From: an uncultured Clostridia bacterium | GTDB taxonomy: Bacteria; Bacillota; Clostridia; Christensenellales; Borkfalkiaceae | Direction: 5' to 3' | DNA: 41,808 nucleotides | Assembly: GCA_947175515.1 (NCBI GenBank) | Contig: CAMWNA010000005.1 | Location: 1 to 41,808, forward strand | In this document: positions 35,205 through 41,808 of the stretch, in pieces | How positions within the stretch are numbered: the stretch's first letter is position 1 | Layout of the letters: the number at the start of each line of letters is the position of its first letter | Notes under the pieces: model-generated | Database searches by the model: none | What the model was told of the DNA's origin: nothing | What the model saw: only the letters and a program-made list of their open reading frames with translations | Program-made: the position numbers and the translations under genes

Positions 35205-35859
35205 ATTTGTATCCGAGTCCCCTTAAAGTAACTATAAATTTCCTGTATTGTTTCAGGTTTGAACGCAGCATCTTAATGTGCGTATCGACAGTGCGGTCGT
35301 CGCCGTAAAAATCAAACCCCCAAACGTCCAGCAACAATTTTTCGCGCGTTAACGCAATGCCCTTATTCTTTACAAAGTAAAATAATATTTCGTATTCCTT
35401 AGGTGTGAGTTCAGCTTTTTCGCCGTCAACGTAAACGTTTCTGCCAACCATATCAATAGTCAAGCCTTCGAAAGTTAAAATCTCTTTATTCGTATCGTCG
35501 CCTTTTCTGCGCTTTGTTACGGCGTTAATACGCGCCATAACTTCCTTTGGTGAAAAAGGCTTTGTAACGTAGTCGTCAACGCCCATTTCAAAGCCGAAAA
35601 GCTTATCGTATTCCTCACCGCGTGCGGAAAGCATTATCACGGGAATATCCTTGATTTTTTTTATTTCTTTAACGGCGGAAAATCCGTCAAGCCGCGGCAT
35701 CATAACGTCCATTAAAATTATATCAAAGTCATTGTCGCGGCACATTTTAACGGCTTCCATACCGTCCGCCGCTTCGTATGCGGTTCCGCCCTCGAATTCC
35801 ACGTATTCTTTCAATACGCCCCTTATCATTTCTTCGTCGTCTACAATAAGAACTTTCAT
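35194..35859 (-). CDS. OmpR/PhoB family response regulator
   Basis: I start the 221-residue protein at MKVLIVDDEE because GGGAGG lies 6 nt before that ATG and overlaps the earlier ATG at 35865. The receiver has the acidic pair DD (7-8), the phosphorylated D51 (ILMDVMMP) and the lysine in VTKPFS. The C-terminal winged helix (LTPKEYEILFYF...RTVDTHIKMLRSNL) is of the OmpR class. It is the partner of the overlapping histidine kinase. Target genes are unknown. Confidence 0.96.
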   Translation of the reverse strand: MKVLIVDDEEMIRGVLKEYVEFEGGTAYEAADGMEAVKMCRDNDFDIILMDVMMPRLDGFSAVKEIKKIKDIPVIMLSARGEEYDKLFGFEMGVDDYVTKPFSPKEVMARINAVTKRRKGDDTNKEILTFEGLTIDMVGRNVYVDGEKAELTPKEYEILFYFVKNKGIALTREKLLLDVWGFDFYGDDRTVDTHIKMLRSNLKQYRKFIVTLRGLGYKFEV

Positions 35860-35896
35860 TTGCATCCTCCCGTATTTATAATAAACCTTTATAGTT

Positions 35897-35911
35897 CGGA
35901 TAAAATATCCG
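35897..35911. promoter_or_regulatory. Perfect inverted repeat CGGATA-AAA-TATCCG
   Basis: The 15-bp repeat lies between the GNAT stop and the regulator start, 38 bp before the regulator ATG. With no U-tract it is more likely a protein-binding site, possibly autoregulatory, than a terminator. Confidence 0.4.
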
Positions 35912-35934
35912 CGATATGAAATATAGGTGAAATT

Positions 35935-36354
35935 TTACAATTTTTTTATAAAAAATATTTCCATTGGCTGTTTCAGCGGCGCTTCGTCTAGCACAAGACA
36001 GCCGCATTCCTTATAGCCGATTTTGCGGTAAAAATGCTGCGCCTGTTCATCGGCTTGTGTTGAAAGCAAAAGTGCGTTAAAGCCTCTTTCTTTCAGCATG
36101 TTTTCAAATAAGCGCATTGCCTCCCTTCCATTGCCGCAGCCTCTGTATTCCGGCAGAAGTTTTATAAGCGGCAAAAACGGCAGATTATCCCAAAACATAT
36201 TGTAGCAAATAACGCCCGCCATTTCCCCCTCCGATAAGATTAAAAAACCTGTACGCGAGATTACTCTGTTATTAAACGCATCCTCCGAGCAATGCCCGTC
36301 CATGGATAACCAAAACTTTTTATCGCCCTGCGTTACAGCTTTTAACTCAACCAT
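35935..36354 (-). CDS. GNAT family N-acetyltransferase
   Basis: I start the 139-residue protein at MVELKAVTQGDKKF because AGGAG lies 7 nt before this ATG; the ORF track begins 11 codons earlier. The acetyl-CoA binding segment is LLPEYRGCGNGREAMRLFENML, and the C-terminal AQHFYRKIGYKECG is typical of the family. The substrate cannot be inferred. Confidence 0.87.
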   Translation of the reverse strand: MVELKAVTQGDKKFWLSMDGHCSEDAFNNRVISRTGFLILSEGEMAGVICYNMFWDNLPFLPLIKLLPEYRGCGNGREAMRLFENMLKERGFNALLLSTQADEQAQHFYRKIGYKECGCLVLDEAPLKQPMEIFFIKKL

Positions 36355-36377
36355 AAAACTACTCCTATTACTGATTA

Positions 36378-36406
36378 AGTCTAACATAAAAATTTTTTCA
36401 AGTCAA
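36378..36406 (-). promoter_or_regulatory. Promoter of the GNAT gene
   Basis: TTGACT, 17 nt and TAGACT with a TG extension on the minus strand predict a start near 36371, 17 nt before the ATG at 36354. It stands back to back with the radical SAM promoter. Confidence 0.55.
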
Positions 36407-36419
36407 TTGAGCAAAAGGG

Positions 36420-36448
36420 TTGACGGACACGCATATTGCCGTTATAAT
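36420..36448 (+). promoter_or_regulatory. Promoter of the radical SAM/DUF4130 pair
   Basis: TTGACG, 17 nt and TATAAT on the plus strand predict a start near 36455. It differs from the consensus at one base only. Confidence 0.8.
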
Positions 36449-36483
36449 AGTAATATAAACATTTGTTTGTATGGCGTAAAATT

Positions 36484-37737
36484 ATGATTGACGAAGATAA
36501 ACTTGAAATTTTAGTTGAAGGCGCGAAGTATGACGTTTCCTGTTCCTCTTCCGGATCGCGCAGGGCGAACGTAAAAGGCGGCATAGGCAACGGTTCGGGA
36601 AGCGGCATTTGCCATTCATTCACACCCGACGGCAGATGCATATCTCTTTTGAAGCTTTTAATGAGCAACGAATGTATTTACGATTGCGAGTACTGCCCGA
36701 ACAGGCGCAGTGCGGACGTTCGGCGCGCTCGGCTTACGCCCGACGAGGTATGCGAACTTGTAATAAACTTTTATAAACGCAACTATATAGAGGGGCTGTT
36801 TCTATCCTCTGCGGTATTCGACAGTCCCGACAAAACTATGGAGCTTTTATATGAAACGGTGTTAAAGCTGAGAAAGGTTTACAGCTTCAACGGCTATATC
36901 CACCTTAAAGGCATACCCCACGCAGACTCTGCGATTGTCATGAAGGCGGCGCGCCTTGCAGACAGAATGAGCTATAATATAGAACTTCCCAGCGAACAGT
37001 CGTTAAAGCTGCTTGCGCCGCAAAAGACAAAGCAAAGCCTGCTTCTGCCTATGAAAGGACTAAACGAAGCCATCGAGTACGACAAGCAAAATAAAGTAAG
37101 ACACGGAAAGGTTTTACCTGCAGGACAGACCACTCAGATGATTATAGGCGCATCACCCGAAAGCGACGGACAGATATTAAGGCTTACCGAGGCGCTGTAC
37201 AACAATATGAAATTGAAAAGGGTTTACTACTCCTCCTATGTTCCCGTAGTGCAAAGCAATAAACTGCCGACCGTCGGTGCAGGGCTATTGCGTGAACACA
37301 GACTGTATCAGGCAGACTGGCTGATACGTTTTTACGGCTTTAACGTGAGTGAAATATGCGAAGAAGGTGAAAACCTTTCACCAGAATACGACCCGAAGTG
37401 TGCATGGGCATTGAGGCACATGCAGTTATTCCCTGTTGAAATAAACACTGCGCCGCTGGAAATGCTGTTACGCGTGCCGGGGATTGGCGCAAAAAGCGCT
37501 TACCGAATTACAGAAGCGCGGAGATTTTGTGCGCTGGACTTCGATAATCTTGCAAAAATGCGCATAGTATTAAAGAGGGCGAAGCACTTTATAACGTGCA
37601 AAGGCAAATTCTACGGCTCAGACAGCTATTCGCAGATTAAATGTGCGTTGCTGCTTGCCTCCGGCGGAGCAAACGAACAGCTTTCAATGTTTTCAGAAAC
37701 CTCCACCGCCGTTTCCGCACTCACCGGTGAATTATGA
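36484..37737 (+). CDS. Putative DNA modification/repair radical SAM protein
   Basis: The protein has 417 residues from MIDEDKLEIL; the upstream TTG start of the ORF track adds a tail unlike the family. The opening AKYDVSCSSSG, then GICHSFTPDGRCISLLK, is the hallmark of the family named in TIGRFAMs as 'putative DNA modification/repair radical SAM protein'. The radical SAM iron-sulfur motif CxxxCxxC is C64, C68 and C71 (CIYDCEYC). A helix-hairpin-helix segment (LLRVPGIGAKSAYRI) near residue 330 suggests DNA binding. Its stop overlaps the start of the DUF4130 gene (ATGA). No reaction has been established that I know of. Confidence 0.92.
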   Translation: MIDEDKLEILVEGAKYDVSCSSSGSRRANVKGGIGNGSGSGICHSFTPDGRCISLLKLLMSNECIYDCEYCPNRRSADVRRARLTPDEVCELVINFYKRNYIEGLFLSSAVFDSPDKTMELLYETVLKLRKVYSFNGYIHLKGIPHADSAIVMKAARLADRMSYNIELPSEQSLKLLAPQKTKQSLLLPMKGLNEAIEYDKQNKVRHGKVLPAGQTTQMIIGASPESDGQILRLTEALYNNMKLKRVYYSSYVPVVQSNKLPTVGAGLLREHRLYQADWLIRFYGFNVSEICEEGENLSPEYDPKCAWALRHMQLFPVEINTAPLEMLLRVPGIGAKSAYRITEARRFCALDFDNLAKMRIVLKRAKHFITCKGKFYGSDSYSQIKCALLLASGGANEQLSMFSETSTAVSALTGEL

Positions 37738-38465
37738 AAATTTTTGTTACAGACGGCACGGCTGCCGCATTTTTCAGCGCCGTATTCGACGCATACCGCG
37801 AAAAGGAATGCATTATCACCTCCGATTCGCGTGTACAACTTGCATTTGACAGCGAAATCGTGCGCATTACAAGCAACAGAGAAAAGAACGAACGAGTACA
37901 AAACGCGGCTTCCAAATGCGACAGGCACGCCGTTGACGACGTAATTTTAACGCTGAGAAGCGGCGACCCGTCAAAAGAGCAAACGGCTTTCGAATATCTG
38001 AAAAAGCTTTTGGAAATTAAATCGCCAATAAGCAAAATGCTTAGCCTGCCGCAAGTCATAGAATTCAATGAAACGGCGCGTAAGGTCACAGGCGAGGTTC
38101 ATATGTTGAAAGGACTTTTACGGTTTATGGAAAGCCGCGAAGGCGTGCTGTACGCTCCCTACTCCCCCGACAATGATATAACCGACCTTTTAATGCCGCA
38201 TTTCGCGGAAAGGTTTAAATCGGAAAGGTTTGTCATACACGACGTAAAACGAAAGCTTGCAGGAATGTACGACGGGCACGAATGGTTAACGGGCTATGCC
38301 GGCGAGGCGGAAGTATACCTGTCCGAATACGAGCAGGCGTTTAAGAACCTTTGGAAAAAATACTATAATTCCGTAAATATCAAGGAAAGACCGCATATCA
38401 AACAGATGAAAGGTTATATGCCGGTCAGATACTGGAAGTTTCTTCCCGAAAAGAACGGCAATTAG
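37734..38465 (+). CDS. DUF4130 'probable DNA metabolism protein', partner of the radical SAM protein
   Basis: The 243-residue protein begins MKIFVTDGTAAAFFSAVFDAY and contains VHMLKGLLRFMESREGVLYAPYSPDNDI, then HFAERFKSERFVIHDVKRKLAGMYD, the pattern of the family that accompanies the radical SAM protein above. In other bacteria the same domain is often fused to, or next to, a uracil-DNA glycosylase-type domain; here it stands alone. It should work on nucleic acid together with its partner, but the activity is unknown. Confidence 0.88.
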   Translation: MKIFVTDGTAAAFFSAVFDAYREKECIITSDSRVQLAFDSEIVRITSNREKNERVQNAASKCDRHAVDDVILTLRSGDPSKEQTAFEYLKKLLEIKSPISKMLSLPQVIEFNETARKVTGEVHMLKGLLRFMESREGVLYAPYSPDNDITDLLMPHFAERFKSERFVIHDVKRKLAGMYDGHEWLTGYAGEAEVYLSEYEQAFKNLWKKYYNSVNIKERPHIKQMKGYMPVRYWKFLPEKNGN

Positions 38466-38508
38466 AAATCTGCACGAAAGCATATTGCTTTCGTGCAGAT
38501 TTCTAATT
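38460..38508. terminator. Perfect 23-bp hairpin after the DUF4130 gene
   Basis: AATTAGAAATCTGCACGAAAGCA pairs completely with its complement around the 3-nt loop TAT. The left arm includes the DUF4130 stop codon, and the right arm ends 9 bp before the stop of the converging mrp gene. A terminator for both genes is the simplest reading, although no long U-tract is present. Confidence 0.65.
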
Positions 38509-38516
38509 ACATTGTT

Positions 38517-39368
38517 TCATTTTTTTGCACTGTTTTTCTTATAGATTTGTTTAAAAATTTTATCCGCAAATTCTGTCAAATAGCCGTTTTCAAAATTTTC
38601 GATTTTACCACCGTCGGCGGCTTTCGTTAATTCAGGGTCGATTGGAAGCTTTGCAACTGCTGGTATGCCGTATTCCATAGCAAGCGCGTCTACACCGCTC
38701 TCACCAAACATGGAAATTTTTCTGTTACAATCCGGACACTTAATATAGCTCATGTTTTCAACTATACCCAAAATAGGCACGTTCATCATCTGCGCCATAT
38801 TAACGGCTTTCTGAACTATCATTCCCACTAAATCCTGCGGCGAAGTTACTATAACGATACCGTCGAGAGGAATACTTTGGAATACGGTTAAAGGAACGTC
38901 TCCCGTCCCGGGGGGCATATCTATAAACATTATATCTACGCCAGTCCATATTACGTCCGTCCAGAACTGTAAAACAGTACCCGAAATCAGCGAGCCGCGC
39001 CATACGACAGGTTCCGCTTCGTTATCCAAAAGCACGTTCATTGACATAACTTGTATTCCGCCGTCGGTAATTACGGGCAAAATTCCGTTATCACTGCCTT
39101 TGGCATGGTCCGTCAATCCAAACATACGGGGTATGGACGGTCCCGTGATATCGGCATCCATTACGGCGGTGACCTTGCCGCTATTCTGCGCTGCGGCTGC
39201 TAAAAGCGCGCAGGTCATAGACTTACCTACTCCGCCCTTGCCGCTGACAACGGCTATAACTTTTTTAATATCGCTTAGCTCGTGCGGCTTCTTCTTGAAA
39301 TCTTTTTTCTCTCTCGAAGAACAATTTTCTCCGCATGACGAGCAATCATGCGTACAATTTTCTGCCAT
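38517..39368 (-). CDS. mrp: Mrp/NBP35 family iron-sulfur P-loop ATPase
   Basis: The 283-residue protein has an N-terminal cysteine cluster (C5, C9, C12, C16 in CTHDCSSCGENC), a deviant Walker A GKGGVGKS at 43-50, the MDADITGPSIPRMFG switch and a late CxxC (IKCPDCNRK). The N-terminal cluster is like that of the eukaryotic NBP35 type and of Mrp proteins in anaerobes. The family carries and delivers iron-sulfur clusters. AAGGAG precedes the ATG by 7 nt. Confidence 0.93.
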   Translation of the reverse strand: MAENCTHDCSSCGENCSSREKKDFKKKPHELSDIKKVIAVVSGKGGVGKSMTCALLAAAAQNSGKVTAVMDADITGPSIPRMFGLTDHAKGSDNGILPVITDGGIQVMSMNVLLDNEAEPVVWRGSLISGTVLQFWTDVIWTGVDIMFIDMPPGTGDVPLTVFQSIPLDGIVIVTSPQDLVGMIVQKAVNMAQMMNVPILGIVENMSYIKCPDCNRKISMFGESGVDALAMEYGIPAVAKLPIDPELTKAADGGKIENFENGYLTEFADKIFKQIYKKNSAKK

Positions 39369-39395
39369 TTAAAATCTCCTTATAAAGCTAACTAC

Positions 39396-39424
39396 ATTTT
39401 AGAATATCGCCTTAAAATTGTCAA
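39396..39424 (-). promoter_or_regulatory. Promoter of mrp
   Basis: TTGACA, 17 nt and TAAAAT on the minus strand predict a start near 39389, about 20 nt before the mrp ATG. Confidence 0.75.
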
Positions 39425-39444
39425 CTTAATCTTTTGATAAACGC

Positions 39445-39473
39445 TTGCCAAACGCAAACTTTTCTGCTAAAAT
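39445..39473 (+). promoter_or_regulatory. Promoter of the SRP RNA gene
   Basis: TTGCCA, 17 nt and TAAAAT with an extended TGC predict transcription from about 39480, exactly where the terminal CTGTGC stem of the SRP RNA begins. Confidence 0.8.
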
Positions 39474-39479
39474 AGCTTT

Positions 39480-39746
39480 ACTGTGCTAAGTGGGGAGTTA
39501 GCGGTGCCCTGAACCTGCAATCCGCTATAGCAGGACCGAACGTCTTTCCCGACGGCGCAAGTGGAAGGCCGCGTCTTATAAGGGGTGTTGATACCAAGGT
39601 CTTATGCAACCGAACGCTGCGAACCGTGTCAGGATAGGGATATAGCAGCACTAAACAGCTTCTTCGGTGTGCCATAAGGTAGCTTTGGAGGAGCCACCTG
39701 TAAGATTTACGCTTCGGCTTGTTCCGGCAAAAAAGACTGCACAGCT
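39480..39746 (+). ncRNA. ffs: Signal recognition particle RNA, long Firmicutes type
   Basis: The sequence opens CTGTGCTAAGTGGGGAGTTA, continues GCGGTGCCCTGAACCTGCAA (the Alu domain), and near 39625-39660 has the S domain helix 8: GTGTCAGG, ATA, loop GGGA, TAT, AGCAGCAC. The 3' end GCACAG pairs with the 5' CTGTGC, giving about 267 nt, the size of the Bacillus-type RNA with an Alu domain. It forms the core of the signal recognition particle with Ffh. Together with the mrp and SRP promoters and a terminator it fills the 436-bp gap between mrp and the ABC permease gene. Confidence 0.96.
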
Positions 39747-39762
39747 TTTTTTGAATAAGTTT

Positions 39763-39789
39763 CGCCCGACGGTTTTTATCCGTCGGGCG
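39763..39789. terminator. Terminator between SRP RNA and the ABC exporter
   Basis: CGCCCGACGG and CCGTCGGGCG form a 10-bp stem with a 7-nt loop. The exporter transcript (minus) reaches it 15 bp after its stop, and the SRP RNA (plus) can also use it, after its own TTTTTTT run at 39746-39752. Confidence 0.82.
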
Positions 39790-39804
39790 TTTACTTTATT
39801 TTGA

Positions 39805-40950
39805 TTATTTTTTGAACATTATTTTTTCACTTCTGAACATAAAGCCGAGCAATACCACCAACGCCGCAGTAACTGTTAAATTTGAAATTACCGAAAGAGC
39901 AATGCCAAGCGGTGAAGCCGTAAGCGACATTATACCTGTAAGCGCAAGACCGCTACCCAAAAGAGGTATTGCGCAAAGTCCTACCGAGACATTGGAAACA
40001 AACATTGATACCATACCCAAAAGGATAATTACAATCATCAACGGCGCAATAAGCGCACCTGCTTCTTTAACGTTTTTAGACAGCGTGGAAATAATGGAAA
40101 ACGCTGAAACAATTATTAGCGTAACAGAAATAATTATAAAGAAAATTCCGACATAATCACCAAAGCCATACGGCACGGAGCTCACGTTCAGCCCCAGTCC
40201 GTCAATCATTTTCGGCAAGGACAAAATTACACCTACGAAGCTTGAAATACCGCTTAGCATTGCAAAACATGCAAGACTGACAATCTTACCCAAGGCAAGC
40301 TGCCAGCGCTTTATAGGCGTTATTAAAAGCGTTGCCATAGTGCCGCGTTCTTTTTCGCCCGCAATTGATTCCGGAGCGATTGAAACGCACGCAGAAGCGA
40401 GCAATGCAAACATAAGCATAGGCACGAGCATTGACAAAACTTTAACCATTATATCGCTTTCCGAAGCCAAATCGTAAGAAGTACCGTCAAGCTTATTTAC
40501 GGTAAAGGAAGTTTTTTGCAGGGTATTCAAGTAAGAGCTTACCAACGTAAAGCCGGCAAACGACGTATCGTTAGAAGAATTATAAAAAATCTGTATATTT
40601 GGAACTTCGTCATTTATTTCGGCATCAGAAATTTTGAAATTTTCCGGAAATATCAACAAAATATCGGTATCCCCTTCTTCTACCGACTTTTTAGCGTCAT
40701 TTTCGGTTTTCATTTCATCAGAAATGCGCAAAACCGAACCGAGTGGAAAAGCTAACTCATCCGGCATATTTATAACAACTGCGGTGGGCTTATAATTTGC
40801 GTCAACCTTGCCGATATCGTTCGTAAACGAGCCCATAAGGGAGTAAATGACGAATATAAGTACGCCTGGAAGAAAGATTGTTAAAATCATTCTCTTGTCT
40901 TTGAAAAAACGGGAAAATTCTTTTTTTATAATTGTTAAAACACTTTTCAT
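39805..40950 (-). CDS. ABC-2 type exporter permease
   Basis: The 381-residue protein has one membrane segment near the start (about 22-42), a large external loop (about 45-165) and five or six more segments from residue 170 on. SIAGEKERGTMATLLITPIKRWQL is the conserved cytoplasmic motif of NatB/YhaP-like ABC-2 permeases. It pairs with the ATPase gene, which overlaps it by 4 bp. The exported substrate is unknown; sodium, drugs or lipids are all possible in this family. Confidence 0.88.
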   Translation of the reverse strand: MKSVLTIIKKEFSRFFKDKRMILTIFLPGVLIFVIYSLMGSFTNDIGKVDANYKPTAVVINMPDELAFPLGSVLRISDEMKTENDAKKSVEEGDTDILLIFPENFKISDAEINDEVPNIQIFYNSSNDTSFAGFTLVSSYLNTLQKTSFTVNKLDGTSYDLASESDIMVKVLSMLVPMLMFALLASACVSIAPESIAGEKERGTMATLLITPIKRWQLALGKIVSLACFAMLSGISSFVGVILSLPKMIDGLGLNVSSVPYGFGDYVGIFFIIISVTLIIVSAFSIISTLSKNVKEAGALIAPLMIVIILLGMVSMFVSNVSVGLCAIPLLGSGLALTGIMSLTASPLGIALSVISNLTVTAALVVLLGFMFRSEKIMFKK

Positions 40951-41723
40951 ATTCTCTCTCCCGTAGTTTTTTCGTACAACTCAAAGAACGTATCTTCAAG
41001 ATTTTTCTCTTTGGTAAGGTTTATAAGCGTATCCAAAGCAACGAGTTTACCTTCTATAATAACCCCAACCCTATCGCACAGTTTTTCAACCAAGCTGAAT
41101 ATATGCGTAGACAAAATTATCGTCTTACCCTGCGCTTTTAATTCCAAAAGGAAATCGGTGACAACCTTAGCTGTCAGAACGTCAAGACCGTTAGTGGGTT
41201 CGTCGAAGATTATAAACGCGGGATCGTGAACGATTGAAATTACCAGCGAAACCTTTTGTTTCATACCAGTTGAAAGATTGCCCAGCTTTACTTCGGCAAA
41301 TTTATCTATGCCGAACTTATTAAACAGCGAGCGTTTTCTCTGCTCTCTTACGCTTTTTTCTACTCCGTACAAATCGCTGAAAAAATCAAAAAGATAATTG
41401 GGCGTAAAAAATTCTTCAAGCTTTAACTCGCTTGTTAAAAAGCCTATCTTTTTACGCACAGAAAACTCATCGGAAATAATACTGTTTCCTTCGATAAACG
41501 CGTTGCCGCTGTCAGGCTTTATAAGCGTTGCAAGCATTCGCAATGTAGTTGTTTTACCTGCACCGTTCGGTCCGAGAAGCCCGAAAATTTCACCGCGGTA
41601 AGCCGTAAAAGACAGGTTGTCCACAGCGACCTTAACTTTTAAATCGGTACGCTCAAGCTTCTGCTGTTTGCGCGACAGGTTGAAGGTTTTCCTCAGTCCT
41701 TCGACCTTTAAAACTTCTTCCAT
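40947..41723 (-). CDS. ABC exporter ATP-binding protein
   Basis: The 258-residue ATPase has Walker A GLLGPNGAGKTTT, the signature LSTGMKQKVSL and Walker B FIIFDEPTNGLD, followed by the switch histidine in ILSTHI. It resembles NatA-type ATPases of two-gene exporters. CAGGAGG lies 7 nt before the ATG. The promoter would lie beyond the readable sequence. Confidence 0.94.
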   Translation of the reverse strand: MEEVLKVEGLRKTFNLSRKQQKLERTDLKVKVAVDNLSFTAYRGEIFGLLGPNGAGKTTTLRMLATLIKPDSGNAFIEGNSIISDEFSVRKKIGFLTSELKLEEFFTPNYLFDFFSDLYGVEKSVREQRKRSLFNKFGIDKFAEVKLGNLSTGMKQKVSLVISIVHDPAFIIFDEPTNGLDVLTAKVVTDFLLELKAQGKTIILSTHIFSLVEKLCDRVGVIIEGKLVALDTLINLTKEKNLEDTFFELYEKTTGERI

Positions 41724-41756
41724 AAATTCCTCCTGTATTTCTCCTTATCCATTATA

Positions 41757-41808
<52 letters not shown>

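Noticed and set aside
39478-39675. Minus-strand 65-aa ORF (MAHRRSCLVLLYPYP...)
   Set aside because: It is entirely antisense to the SRP RNA, a stretch often mis-annotated as a protein, and it has no family features.

Overview
The window reads as a chromosomal contig from an anaerobic, low-to-mid GC Firmicute of the class Clostridia, probably from a gut metagenome. The evidence is the gene content: a long Firmicutes-type SRP RNA, MutS2, TmcAL next to pta-ackA, a yceD-rpmF pair, a YlxY-like deacetylase next to an M16 peptidase, a CopA with a C-terminal CopZ-like domain, and the paired 'DNA modification/repair' radical SAM and DUF4130 proteins. Most genes lie on the minus strand. I see no prophage, transposon, CRISPR array or tRNA gene. 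The right end is a run of 52 G bases that looks like a sequencing or assembly artefact.

Layout. 1-9562 (minus): one long operon behind a good promoter, uvrC - Cof-type HAD phosphatase - U32/RlhA-like protein - mutS2 - YlxY-like deacetylase - M16 peptidase - DNA-deoxyinosine glycosylase (cut by the contig edge). Many junctions touch or overlap by up to 4 bp, and DNA repair is the main theme. 9589-12516 (minus): a secreted lipoprotein with five InlB/Flg_new-type repeats ahead of a family-1 pectate lyase domain. 12553-16520: ArsR-type regulator, copper ATPase and nitroreductase on minus, facing an HxlR regulator on plus across overlapping divergent promoters. 16538-19789 (minus): yceD-rpmF, an intervening terminator, then asnS and a type I asparaginase. 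19818-25345: pta-ackA (minus), divergent tmcAL (plus), RNase P RNA (minus) and pyruvate kinase (plus). 25365-28722 (minus): two flavoproteins and a ferritin-like protein. 28812-33718 (minus): uvrBA with a LexA box. 33764-36406 (minus): a two-component system and a GNAT acetyltransferase. 36420-38508: the radical SAM/DUF4130 pair on plus, ending in a perfect 23-bp hairpin. 38517-41723: an Mrp-family P-loop ATPase, the SRP RNA (plus) and an ABC-2 exporter.

How it works together. All three UvrABC genes, mutS2, deoxyinosine glycosylase and the radical SAM/DUF4130 pair make the window rich in DNA maintenance. Pyruvate kinase, Pta and AckA form the lower part of a fermentative ATP-yielding route to acetate, and TmcAL uses acetate directly to modify tRNA-Met. 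The most useful second looks are: a DKTAT phosphorylation motif in CopA in place of DKTGT; a possible internal start that would release a free CopZ; several genes whose promoters sit almost on the start codon (leaderless or near-leaderless mRNAs for uvrB, uvrC and a flavoprotein); and the poorly understood radical SAM/DUF4130 pair. I found no clearly new multi-gene system; most of the window is ordinary core genome.
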